Source: Maniola hyperantus
Taxonomy: Eukaryota; Arthropoda; Insecta; Lepidoptera; Nymphalidae
NCBI RefSeq assembly: GCF_902806685.2
Contig: NC_048537.1
Span: 8,640,720 to 8,704,719 of the forward strand
DNA length: 64,000 nucleotides
Direction: 5' to 3'
The translations under genes were made by a program, and so were the position numbers. Positions 34,801 to 46,355 of this stretch are shown here, one piece after another; position 1 is the first letter of the stretch, and every line of letters begins with the position of its first letter. Below the pieces are notes generated by a model. The model was not told the DNA's origin. It did not search any database and saw nothing but the letters and a program-made list of their open reading frames with translations.

Positions 34801-37800
34801 ATCTTCAGCAATAACTGTATTTTGTGGATCAGGATCGTAGTAAATAGCAGTATTTGCAGTAACTTTACGCAAAGTTGTATGTTCCAGTCTACATAAGACG
34901 TTTTTGGCTTTTTCTGCATCTCTGGCTGCACCTCCAGTAAGAAAAACGGTAAGCGAAGGCGCTTTAGGTTTCTTTGAAATGTTAATGATTTCCTTCAAAC
35001 GTGGTACTCCGAGGGTTACGTTTTTCGATGACACACCAGCAAAATGGAAAGTATTCAATGTCATCTGAGTAGCAGGCTCTCCAAGAGATTGAGCGGCCAA
35101 AGCGCCGACCATTTCGCCGGGGTTCACTTGCGCTTGTTGGAAACGTGTTTCGATTTCTCCAATCAACCATTCAAAAGCTTCACTTGATAGTCTGTAATCT
35201 TCAGATACAAATTTAGTACATAGTGTTGATCTTACTAAACATTGGAAAAGTAAAGTAGCATTTTCATTAGCTTGTTTAGACAAGCGATCATCGCCGGCCA
35301 CAATCACACATTTGTTCAATAACTCTTTAACTCCCTGTATAACTTTAATAGGACTTAAGTCAGTAGGCAGTCTCTTGTTAATATGGAAAATCTTTTGTAC
35401 ATTCCAAATCATTCTTCTGAAGTTACAGGGCAATACAACTTTAGACTCGCCACTTGGGAAAATTTGCCGCAATACTTCTCGATCTTTAGACAACTGTTCC
35501 CATTCACTCTCGAGATCACTAATGACATACCCTGACTCAGTTAATTCCTTTATTATATCCTCATTAAAGATTCTCTTTAGATACCTTTCATTTGTTGGGT
35601 CAAATTTGAACTTCTTTTCGAATGCTTTATTAGACAGCTTTACTGTGGGAAGATTCTGGAATTCTACAGTTTCTCCCGCTAAACCATCTTCCCCATATCT
35701 CAATTGAATTAGTTGTCCTACCGAATTACGAACTGTGCCATCATAATGTACCATTACAGACTCCATAGCCTTTATCAAACGTCGCTGAATATATCCAGTC
35801 TCAGCGGTTTTTACGGCAGTATCGATAAGACCTTCACGACCACCCATGGCGTGGAAATAAAATTCGGAAGGAGTCAAACCGGCAAGATACGAGTTCTCTA
35901 CGAAACCTCTTGATTCAGGACCATAATCGTCTTTAATGAAGTGTGGCAAGGTCCTTTTACGAAAACCGAATGGAATTCGCTTTCCTTCTACGTTTTGCTG
36001 CCCCACACAAGCAATAACCTGAGAAATATTAATATTTGATCCTTTGGACCCTGCAACCACCATAGCTTTGAGGTTATTGTATTCTGTGAGTGATTTCTTA
36101 GCAGAGCCTCCCGTTTTGTCACGAGCGTCGTTCAATATACGATTCACTTGATTTTCGAATGTCTGCCTGAGAGTATTACCAGGAGTAGGTTCTAGCTCCA
36201 TGTTGTGAGCTTTTTGAATTACTTCTATGACATCATCTTTAGCTTTTACGATAGCACGCTGAATTTCTTGATATGTCTGTGGATCAGCAATGGTGTCTCC
36301 AATACCGATGGAGTGACCTTCCAATAGCAGCCAATTATTAATAACTGTTTGAATGTTACCATAAAAACGTCCGGCAGTTTCATGTCCTAATTCCAACATG
36401 CATATATGCAGCAAGGAACCTGCAGATGCACCAAGAGATTTCTTACACAATATCCCCATAAGCAATTCACCATGTTCAACAATGACTTTCGTGTCACCGG
36501 GAGAGATCCATTGATAAGGCCCATCATCTTCTTCATCTGGATGTGTGGAATGTGTTCGAACCATATTAACATTTCCAGGAATTATCAATGTAAATATTTG
36601 TTTCCCAGTCCAAAGTGGCTGAGGCTTCAAAATACATGGTTGAGGGATTTTGCCATCCCATGTTGGCAAAAACATAAGCAGATTCATGACTTGTTCTTTG
36701 GTGAGAAATACATCCCTTTTGGTCATTTTTCTTACAGCTGTTAGTGTATCTTGCACAATTCCCATGACAGGTTTATTTGCTTGTGGAGTAATAATCTGTC
36801 TCGGTGTGATGTGAATGTTTTCTACCTCAGCACGAGTTTCCATGGATTGTGGTACGTGTAAATTCATTTCATCCCCATCAAAATCAGCGTTATATGGCGA
36901 AGTACAACTTAAATTCATACGGAATGTTGACCAAGGCAGAACTTTGACCCTATGACCCATCATACTCATCTTATGCAGAGTTGGTTGTCGGTTGAAAATA
37001 ACCAAATCATCATCTCTCAAATGACGTTCAACTTTGTATCCATATTGCAAATGTAAGTCTGATGGTTTGGGATGGAATCGTAAATCTATTCGTTCACCAT
37101 TATCGCGAACTATATATTTAGCTCCTGGGTATTGTGCGTTTCCTCTACGAACCAACTCATGCATCCTGTCAATATTAAAAGGTGTAACTAATTCCGGGAA
37201 AGTTAAATTCTGTGCAATGGACCTGGGTACTCCTACTTGATCAATACGCAAGTTAGGATCGGGTGTGATGACAGTACGGGCTGAAAAGTCTACACGCTTT
37301 CCCATAAGATTTCCTCTGATTCTACCTTCTTTGCCTTTTAATCGTGCCTTGATCGCCTTTAATGGTTTTCCTGATTTTTGCATGGCCCTAAAAACATAAG
37401 CAATTTTAATATTATTGTTTACAGTAGACTAAGCAGCTTTTTCTGATACTTCTATAGTCCGCTACAGGTTGAGATTTGATTGCTATTTCAACCTGTCACA
37501 TACTATACTGTAATATATTACTTGTGCTTCAAGTTTTGTATGTAATTATCTAATCTATTTTTGAACTAATTAATTGAACTTGACATTACTACATCCTTGA
37601 GCAACTGGAACCAAATGTGATCAACTCTGTTGATTAAAAATGAGGTATTGGACATACAGGGCATGTCCCCATAGCTGAAGTTCTGACGTAACATAACATG
37701 CTGTATTTTGTTTGGTTCCTACTTACTTTGGCATTCCAGGCATGTCATTATCTACAAATGTGGCAACATGAAACTGTAACATTCTGATATTATCTGTAAG

Positions 37801-40120
37801 AACATGAGCAGCCGCTCCTGATTGTTCATTTCTCATCAATTCATTATTAGCTTTGATGATATCTGCAAGTTTGTGAGTTAAATCATCTTGATTTTTAGCT
37901 GATCCAAACATTACAACTGCTGGTCTTACAGCTAAAGGTGGAACTGGAAGAACTGTGACAATCATCCAGTCAGGTCTGGCAAATTTAGGATCCATACCTA
38001 ATATAAAGGATTCATCATCTAGAACAAAAAGCTCTTGTTATCTTAAAACTTATTTATAAAAATAGTTTACAATTCATTTTCAATTTTGATTTTATATTTA
38101 TCAAAGGCCCTTTGGAAAAAAATGGGCATACCTATTCCATCTTACAAGTGAGTTCAGCTACAGACATTTATTTTTACAATGAATATCACTTAAGATAGTT
38201 TCAATACTTTAGCATATTATATATATTTTTTATATATAACATTTAGGTACATAAATAACAATTTTAATTTTACAAAATACTTTCGCTAATTATAGGTAAA
38301 CACAGCATCATGCTTAGGGAGTGACAAGTTATCAAGTTATTATATAATACATAGTTCAGGCTTTAGGTATAAAATCTGTGATAGCCTAGTCAAAAAAAAG
38401 TGAAAAAGCTCAGGTCTTAAGGTTTCAAACATAATTAATTTAATAAATAATGATCTTCCAAAAAACACTTATGTAATATGTAAACACTGTACCTATGGGT
38501 CTACTGTTCAGTCTACTGGTACTAAATATTCTTTTGTTCCAGAATATATGAATATACAGAAATACTATAATATGTCATGAATATATCATTGAAACCTCAT
38601 TTTTCATCAGTATTATAGTATTTAACATGTGTACAGTGTACATCATATTTTATTATAACAAGGACAAGCAACAAAAAAAAAACTATAGATATAGGTACCA
38701 TTTCACTGAGACAACTCTTAAGATAGAATGTTGGTTGCAGGCCTGTACCACTTGTCCCTGCCAAGGTAACTGCCTGGTAAGGTAGATAAAAGTTGAATTT
38801 TTGCCACTTATTCCTTGGGGTAGTGACTTATCCATAGGGCTGGGTGGGAAATTATTTACACATCCCTACAGAGTGGTATGTGGCTATTTTTGTTAACAAC
38901 AACATTTCGGTGCATAAGTATTTCTTATATATAACCTCTGTTTCCAGGTAAATATAAACTTCTTTAGTAACAACAATAGTAAATTTTTTTTACAACATAC
39001 ATTATATAATATACCTGTAATATGTTTTAAAATCTCATAAACTCGCTCCGCAGTTATGAGGATTTTTTTGTCTTGTGTATCTTCATTGGCATGTTTCCAT
39101 TCCGCTGTGAGATCTAAGCCTTGCCTTCTTATGGACGGCTGGTAGTGCCCACAGCCCCCGTGACCTGAACTCTTTTTACCCTCCTCCCCTTCCTTGCCAA
39201 TATCCATGTCCTCACCACCTTCGCAAATATTCTTACCCTTACACAAATCATAAACATATGTTAAACGTTTACGAGGCTGGCCTTTTGATTTCATAATGAC
39301 TTCTTTGATCTTTGGGTTTGTCTGAAATGTAAAAACAAGTATTATTTACTGCCAAACATATTCACATAAAACATTTATAAAATACCTAAATATTTTTAAA
39401 ATAAATATTAAGTATTAACAAAAATAAAATAGCAATAATTACCGGGCTAACGAGCAGTTTGGAGCAATAAAAACAGACACATCTCAATATTTTTATTGTC
39501 TTTGTTATGAAACCAATGTGAAAAACTGGTTTTGCCAAATCTATGTGGCCGAAATGTCCTGGACACTCTGTCATATTACCAGCACAAGTCTGGCACCTTG
39601 AACTTCTGTCTATCACCCCTTGTCGAGGGTCCATAAGACCTCCAAGTTTCGGCCTTCCACCTTCCATCGTTTCCGGGTAACGTATACCCCCTTCTGTGAC
39701 TGACATTCTTCGCTGGAAATTAAACAATATATTTTCCAAGAACCTCAAACTTTACAGCTAGTGAAAGTGATACAGAGATCAGAACCATTAGAATCGCTTG
39801 AAATAATAATGGGTTATTAATTAAGACAATATAAAATATACGATATGTTTTAGAACTTAAGTATTTATTATTCAATCATATAAAAACAATGCAATAGATA
39901 CAGAACAGGAAAACGACGCAGGCGAAGTAGAAGCACCCTTGCACAACATTACAATTTATCCAATAAATGAAACTAATATTCGCCAACTTCAATTTATTTC
40001 ATCAGTAAAACATTAAACACATAAGTTCACATAACTTACGATTTCATCTGGAGATAATATTCCAAACTGTACTCTTTTTACAAGGCGCAAAGGCGCCTTC
40101 GAGTCGTTCGTGGTCGCCAT
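31856..40120 (-). CDS. RpII215: RNA polymerase II largest subunit (RPB1)
   Basis: Catalytic subunit of nuclear RNA polymerase II. Exons on the minus strand: 40120-40040, 39712-39443, 39321-39015, 38018-37727, 37387-33960, 33877-33686, 33024-31856. Phases close and give 1912 aa, close to other insects. The N-terminal clamp zinc-binding segment (CQTCAGNMTECPGHFGH) is in exon 2. The metal-binding active site NADFDGDEM is at residues 483-491. The bridge-helix/trigger-loop region (GLIDTAVKTAETGYIQRRL; LNTFHFAGVSSKNVTLGVPR) is intact. The whole core is in one 3.4-kb exon. The C-terminal domain has about 42 heptads, many exactly YSPTSPS, with divergent ones such as YSPKSPQ and FTPAAPA, and ends in an acidic HDDGDD tip. 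Start codon context is AAAATGG. An antisense ORF in the CTD is only a shadow of the repeat. Confidence 0.98.
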
Positions 40121-41226
40121 TTTGGACGACTCATGTCACTACTCACAACTCACAACTTGAGACTTGAGTCACAGAGTACATAGAGATGTCAGTTAATCTT
40201 TCGTAGTTGCGCCATCTGTTTCTAATTGCAGTAACTATTGTATATAATTTATTTTTAATTTTCCCGGCCTTGGATACTAGTTTTTTAAGGTCATCTATAT
40301 AGCTATACGTACAACACATGTGCAGCATTATTTATTATTTTATACATTGAAAGAAGTAACTACTTTCAGTACTAAAAGTTGAGGTACTAAAACAAAAACC
40401 GTAATTAATTATTATTTAAAACTAAATTTTATTTCTTCTTTACACATGATTTTTGTACTGCATCATCTATATAGGTATTATGTTGAATTTAGCATTTTAT
40501 AAGTGAATATCCCAGCAGTACACTTCTACAAAGGTTGAATGGATGGATCACGGATGCAGTAACACTGCGAAAACTAAAATGTAGCACAAACATGGATGTC
40601 ATGTCAAGGTTGCTATAGTACCCTTATTATAAATGCCAAAGTGTGTTTGCTTGTTGGTTTGCCCTTCAATCAAGTCGCAACGTGCAACGGATTGACGTGA
40701 TTTTTGCATATGTATATTAAGTACGTACGTTACTATACGTATAGTCTATGGGTATAAATATAGACCGAGAGTGAAATAGGCTACTTTTTATCCTGGGAAA
40801 TCAAAGAATTCCCTCAGTATTTTTAAAAACCTAATTCCACGCGGATGAAGTCGCCGGCTTCAGCTAGTAGCATAGGAGTAATAGTGTTCTGTGGCTAGTA
40901 GCACCTAGTAGTAAATAAAACTTTTTGCGTAGAGATACCAGACTACAGTGCGACAAGGCTCTATTGCCACTTGATTGACATTGACAGGGGGGTTGGAGAA
41001 CAAAGGCTTAGAAATGTCTTAGAATATTCCATTATTCATCCAAGGAATATTCAAACAAGGACAAAGGGGACACATGACGGCACCGTTAGTTCTGAATTTC
41101 GCCACGCGCCAAGATAGCCTTGTCGTACCGTAATTTATTTTTTTGATAAAACGCCATCTAGTTCTAATTGCACAAACTAAAATTATAGTGATTTTTATAC
41201 TAAACAACATTGTGGCTAATTCCTTT
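40121..41226. other. RpII215 promoter side and repeat-rich spacer
   Basis: The first few hundred bases should hold the RpII215 promoter; no TATA box is evident. Further on there is a Helitron-like element (40627-40867) and a fragment (about 40930-41110) sharing 'tgacaaggct' and 'cacttgattgacatt' text with 54395-54455. Confidence 0.45.
40627..40867 (+). mobile_element. Helitron-like (Lep1-type) element
   Basis: Starts 'ttataaatgccaaagtgtg' and ends 'cggcttcagctag' followed by T. The internal order of motifs matches the copies at 43798 and 49151. Confidence 0.6.
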
Positions 41227-41357
41227 GTACACAATCTCTAAACTAAACTAAAATATCACGTCTAAATCTATTGCTATCCCTTTCATAATGTTGCTTGCGG
41301 AAAAGGAAAGCACTAGATTTAGACCTGTTAATTTAGTTTAGTTTAGAGATTGTGTAC
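41227..41357. mobile_element. 131-bp MITE
   Basis: Inverted arms GTACACAATCTCTAAACTAA and the complementary TTAGTTTAGAGATTGTGTAC. The interior has 'gtctaaatct' and its inverse. A related copy lies in Pfk intron 4 (58651-58825). Confidence 0.65.
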
Positions 41358-41709
41358 TAGAGAATCGGCCCCATTAGTTCTATCTGTTAAGAGCATAGAG
41401 CCTGACTTGAGTGTTGGTAGTCTACTACCACAGATTAATAGGGATACTACGTACTACTTGGTGACTGGTAAGTGCAGTCCTTGTTCTGAGGGTAAGTGGC
41501 CTAATCTATGGGCCTAAGTGGTAAGTGGTGTTGATGTTATTGGTCTGTGGTGTTGACTGTTGAGCGTAGATTGAGTACAAAAAAGTAAATAGTAGGTAAC
41601 TAATGATAAATACAATGACGCCACGAATTCTCAAAGTTTGTTTTGCAACTAAAGTAAAAAAATAGGTTACACGATAAGGGACAAAAAATAGGTTAGCTGC
41701 GTCTCTGTT

Positions 41710-43066
41710 CCTGCCGATTTCTTTAGGGACCATTATAGGTAAAATTCTGGAAAGGCTACTACATCCAAGTATGAAAGGTAACATAAAGGTTGACGACACG
41801 CAGTTTGGTTTTCGTTCTGGACTCTCAACAGATTCTGCAGTTTTCAGTCTTAAATCAACAGTTAACTACTACACTAACAGAGGTACGTCGGTTTATGCTT
41901 GCTTCTTAGACCTAAGCCGCGCCTTCGACCTAGTTAACTACCAGCGACTTTGGCAAAAACTAACAACATCGAATGTACCCAGTAAGACTGTAGACCTGTT
42001 GAGATACTGGTACGAAAATCAGACAAACTTTGTTAAATGGGGCGACGCCATCTCTAATGACTATATATTAGAGTGTGGCGTACGTCAAGGTGGGCTGACC
42101 TCTCCGGACCTCTTTAGCTTATACGTAAACGATCTGATTGAGGAACTTAGAAGTACAAGGATTGGTTGTCACATAGGTACAACTTGCCTGAATAATTTAA
42201 GCTACGCTGACGACATGGTACTTCTAAGTCCCTCAATCAGGGGACTTAGAAGATTATTGGCCATCTGCGAGCATTATGCAAGGGATCACGGCCTGAAGTA
42301 TAATGTTAAAAAGACGGAGATGATGTTATTCCGCTCAGGTAGAGGTCCGGAGAGGATTCCGAAGGTTTTTTTAGATGGTGTACCTATTGAAAGGGTGGAT
42401 CAGTTCAGGTACTTGGGGCATATCCTAACTGAGGACTTGCGTGATAACCGCGATATAGAACGCGAAAGGAGGGCTCTGGCTGTTCGGTGTAATATGCTCG
42501 CACGTCGGTTTGCACGGTGCAGTCCTGAGGCGAAGCTGACGCTGTTTAGAGCATATTGTCAATGCTTCTACACGTGTCAGCTTTGGTTCAACGCCACGAA
42601 AAGTGCACGTAGCAGCATCAGAGTGCAGTATAATAACGCATACCGCATTCTGATGAAACTGCCTAAATACTGCAGTGCGTCGGGCATGTTTGCTGACGCC
42701 AGAGTGCCCGATTATTTCGCGGTTGTTAGATCTCGTGTTGCGGCATTTTGGTCCCGCATCCGCGATTCTCAAAACGAGGTCCTCAGGGTATGCTCTGAGT
42801 GCCCTGAGAATCCCATACTGAAGTACTGGCTTGCCGTACATCGTGACAATAACCGTAAATAAAGTACGAACCTCCTATTTGGGGGCAATCTCTAATTTTA
42901 ATTTAATTTTAATTTTATTATTGTATATTTTGTAACTTTATTATTTTCATTTTATCATTATTATTTTTAACAATTGTACATTTGTATTTGTATTTACTTT
43001 TATGTATGTCCAAATGGGTTCAAGTTGCCTAAATAAATGACTATTTTATTATTATTATTATTATTA
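41710..43066 (+). mobile_element. 5'-truncated LINE with open reverse transcriptase C-half
   Basis: An uninterrupted reading frame from about 41716 (PISLGTIIGKILERLL) to TAA at 42862 covers the palm of a non-LTR reverse transcriptase. It includes FGFRSG, a LDLSRAFD box, RQGGLTSPDLFSLYVND and the catalytic YADD (about residue 148 from the ATG at 41771). The conserved C-terminal helix region follows. The N-terminal RT motifs, endonuclease and any ORF1 are missing. The element ends in a (TTA)n tail at 43044-43066. It is flanked by TCTGTT at 41704-41709 and 43067-43072, a likely target-site duplication. The clade is uncertain (Jockey/CR1 superclade is my best guess). With no stop or frameshift in 1.1 kb, the insertion is probably recent. 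Confidence 0.88.
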
Positions 43067-43072
43067 TCTGTT

Positions 43073-43797
43073 TATCACATTAGTAACTTTATCTGTGCTC
43101 TCTTTTTAGTGTTAATGAGAAAGCAAACGTTCCTTTATCTAGCTTTATTACTCTATCTAAGTTGTTGAACTCAGACTACGGTTGAATGAAGTAGAGTAGA
43201 TTTTTTTTAAACTGGTTTTACAGCTTTGGACTCTAGCCTTTTTGAGTCTTGTAGAGTAGAAACACCTTACAGATCACCGAGTATTTTTTTTTGAGTAGAG
43301 ACTACAATCAAGCTCTGGATTCAAGTAGTCATAGTTTGACGGTACCACCATCTGTACTGTTTGCTGTATATTATGCAAAGAATTTGAATGATTATGTTAT
43401 TCTTATTTATTTACCACAGGCATCTGGCTGTACCATGACATTTTGTTAGCTGCTAGGTCTGTCAGTCGGTGGTCTGTCGTCATCACGGTCGTCATAGAAA
43501 TATTGTCTGTCGTCTATGTTGGCACTATTGACATCAGTGCGAAGGTGCGAACCATAGAGATAGTATACCTTAGATGAATGATTACCTGGATGGATACTAA
43601 GCTCCAAATGCGTGTCAATTCATTTATTTGTGCGTGCTGGTGCGTGCGTCATTTTGTCACTGTGTGCACCCATCTACGGTTGGGACGACGAATTTTTTAA
43701 GGATATCGATATTACAGCTAAATTAATTCTCTATGTTCAGATGACGGAACACTTTCATTAAAAAAACAGTAAATCTCTTCGAATATTTTTTATTTAA
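43073..43797. other. gene-free, repeat-derived
   Basis: The first about 90 bases continue the host repeat interrupted by the LINE (matches 53968-54057). No exon is supported in the remainder. Confidence 0.45.
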
Positions 43798-43953
43798 TTT
43801 TATTTATAAATGCGAAAGTGTGTTTGTCCTTCCTTCACGCCCTAACTAAACAACCAATCGACTTGATTTTTCTCATAGATATATTTGAAAGGACGGAGAA
43901 GTAACAAAGGAAAGGTACTAATCCTCGCGGACGAAGTCGCGGGCATCAGCTAG
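43798..43953 (+). mobile_element. Helitron-like (Lep1-type) element
   Basis: From 'ttataaatgcgaaagtgtgt' to 'gcgggcatcagctag', followed by T. It is shorter than the full copy at 49151 because the middle is deleted. Confidence 0.65.
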
Positions 43954-44450
43954 TACTTAGTATAAAAGGAAACACATTTTTATTAATTCAAATTTATTGG
44001 TTCTACTTCCCACCGCTTCAAATGTAGGTAGATAAAAAATGTGACTTGTTTTAGGATCGTCTTTATACGTGAAACAAATCAGATCTAAGTTGAGATCAGC
44101 TGGCATATTATAGCTGCTCGATACTCTCTAGGATAGGATTTCCACACGCCACGGTTTTGCGCCAACACCATCCGACTCCCTGCGACTCTCTTTACAATCT
44201 GTTAAAAAAAAACAAGTAATAAAATTAAAAAGCTATAAGACTCACGATGAACTACAGTGGCCCTGGTAAGTTCTATTTTCCTTATTACTGACCAAAAATA
44301 GATGCATTTGACGATTCAAAAGTAAGAACTTCTAAAAGTTTATAATTGAATAAAAAATTATCCTCAATAACAGTCTTTGCCTACTCTTGCAACATGACAT
44401 TGAGGAGTTGGATTAGTGATTAGTTGTTACAAAGTTTATACCTACCTGGC

Positions 44451-44579
44451 AGCCAGCCTGGGTAGCCTAGTATCTATTCACAATCAGCAGACCCAAGGCT
44501 TCTAAGGTAGATAAAGTTCGACTCGTTTTGGTTTCACTATTAGCCAGCTCTTGACGTGGTTTTAGTTTCTTTATAACCT
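44451..44579 (-). pseudogene. exon-like block downstream of the THAP fragment
   Basis: On the minus strand a TTTATTTCAG acceptor is followed by an open stretch beginning VIKKLKPRQELANSETKT and stopping at TAG, then a CCAG|GTAGGT donor at about 44451. A second block begins after TTTTTTTTAACAG at about 44196. Both could be 3' exons of the THAP gene. No homology is recognised and joining is not proven. Confidence 0.3.
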
Positions 44580-44918
44580 GAAATAAAATTTTATTTGTCA
44601 TGCTTTTCAACATGCAAAAATCCTTATGATCGTCATAGGGATTTTTGCATTTTTAACAAAAATTTAAAAAAAAATCTGTAAAACATAAGGAATAATTTAC
44701 TTCCTCAAAACTGCAAATTAATAGTTGGTCTCTTTTTGTTTAACTATGGTCAAATCAAGAAAATTGCAATGTGCTACTTATCTAGTAGTAGACACCTACC
44801 GGCTACCTACATACAAATTGAAAGTGCTTAGTACATACTGGTTGATAGTACCTAACTATTTAGGATATCCTTCAAATGTACTGGTACTGCATCTAATTCT
44901 AATTTCTTTATTTTAAAC

Positions 44919-45361
44919 CAAATATATAGTTAACTGGATTTTCGAAATGTTTTGAACATAGGCGAGACTATTTCTTTGGCTCCCAGTTTTTTCGTTTTAT
45001 GGCCCTGATCCACGCATTTCTAATTTCATGACATTTTGGAAATCTACAAAAGTATGCAAATATTATTAAAACGATAAATTTAATTTTATCGATAAAGTAT
45101 GTACACACATCACTACAAATGAGGCCTAAAATAATGCATTAAATAATTATTAAATTACGCTATGAAACGTGATTTTGTTACTTTGTCACGAGATGATTAC
45201 ACTTATAATATGCAAATCTTTAATTTTCAGCGATTTTCGGAGTAAAAATCGCGATTGGTAGCGATGAAATAATTATTAAAGACTTACCCATGAAAATACA
45301 ATTCTGGAGCTTTTACGCCTCCTTCCGTAGATTTGGAGGTAAAAAACACACCGTCACACAT
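44919..45361 (-). pseudogene. broken THAP zinc-finger gene (two exons visible)
   Basis: Exon 1 (45361-45288) has ATG and ends ELYFHG at a good donor (GG|GTAAGT). Exon 2 (45043 to about 44919) starts after TTTTGTAG, in phase, with FPKCHEIRNAWIRAIKRKNW, then EPKK, an in-frame TAG (44970-44968), then SRLCSKHFENP. The order FHxFPK..R..W..A..R..W.P then CSxHF is the THAP DNA-binding domain. The TAG replaces what is usually an aromatic or small residue, and the first zinc cysteine pair is incomplete (one Cys near the N-end). Two further exon-like blocks with acceptors follow on the minus strand near 44579 and 44196. THAP domains occur in host regulators and P-element-type transposases; which this was is unknown. 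Confidence 0.6.
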
Positions 45362-45529
45362 TTTGTTTTCACTTTTAAGCTTACTTTTGAGCCAGACTTA
45401 TGTGCTTTTTAAATATTTTTAATGAATATTGCATCAAACCCCAATGTTTTGTCTGCTTAAGGGGGGCATCTGTCAACTAAACTGGTCACTATTTTCACCG
45501 ATAGAGCGACGTTGCCAGACTTATATGAG

Positions 45530-45841
45530 CTATCGCTTTTACACGAACGGAGGTTCCCTGAAAAAGACGGAGATAACAATACCTCTTTGACACATAAATG
45601 TACAAGAGCGGTAACACGTGGGTTAGGTACCTCTATGTATACTACATAGAGGTAACCATAACGTGTTGCCGCTCTTGTACATCTATGTGTAAATGTACAA
45701 GAGCGGTAACACGTGGGTTACCTCTATGTATACTACATAGAGGTAACCATAACGTGTTGCCGCTCTTGTACATCTATGTGTCAAAGAGGTATTGTTATCT
45801 CCGTCTTTTTCAGGGAACCTCCATTCGTGTAAAAGCGATAG
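45530..45841. repeat. nested palindrome (hairpin within hairpin, inner one duplicated)
   Basis: Outer arms of about 68 bases (45530 to about 45597 and about 45774-45841) are near-perfect complements: CTATCGCTTTTACACGAACG against CATTCGTGTAAAAGCGATAG. Between them lie two head-to-tail copies (about 45597-45681 and 45694-45774) of a second palindrome, with arms such as TGTACAAGAGCGGTAACACG and the complement. No coding frame. It looks like a MITE whose centre was duplicated or invaded. Confidence 0.85.
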
Positions 45842-46234
45842 AGGCTCCATGCGAATGGTCTTTTGGCGCGTGCGTAGTAGTACATCGACATCCATATTCT
45901 ATGGGCGCGTGGTCAAAATTGTAGCCATGTAGCATGCTCCACAGTCCACACGCTCCGGCAGCTCCGAGCGAGTACTTTCACTGCTATCAGCGTCAAAACA
46001 GCGATAGTCAGTGCTTCAAAAACAAGGCAATCGCTTATTTAATAGTACATATTACTATACAGCCTATCTGTATTCTGTACGCGTACTTAAACCGATTAGT
46101 ACAATATTTTTGTCACAAAGCAGAGGGCAATGCCACAAGCATAATACAATAAAAATAACGGAAAGGAACCATAATAAATCCCGGGTAAAAACTAGTACTG
46201 TATAAAGGAAACTTCAAAAGCCATTTTAAACTAT
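45842..46234. other. gene-free spacer
   Basis: No exon or repeat end recognised between the palindrome and the ari-2 poly(A) signal. Confidence 0.4.
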
Positions 46235-46240
46235 TTTATT
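46235..46240 (-). terminator. AATAAA poly(A) signal of ari-2
   Basis: TTTATT on the plus strand is AATAAA on the minus strand, 116 bases past the ari-2 stop (46356-46358). Confidence 0.55.
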
Positions 46241-46355
46241 GCAAAGTGTTAATAAATATACTTTGGCAAAGAAAAATCTAGCTTTCTGAAATGTTAAGCA
46301 CAAGGTGCTCATTCATTGCTTTTGTTTCATTACAGCTTAGAATAATTTAGTCTCG

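Noticed and set aside
42425..42841. Minus-strand open frame antisense to the LINE
   Set aside because: Shadow of the reverse transcriptase frame with no recognisable motif.
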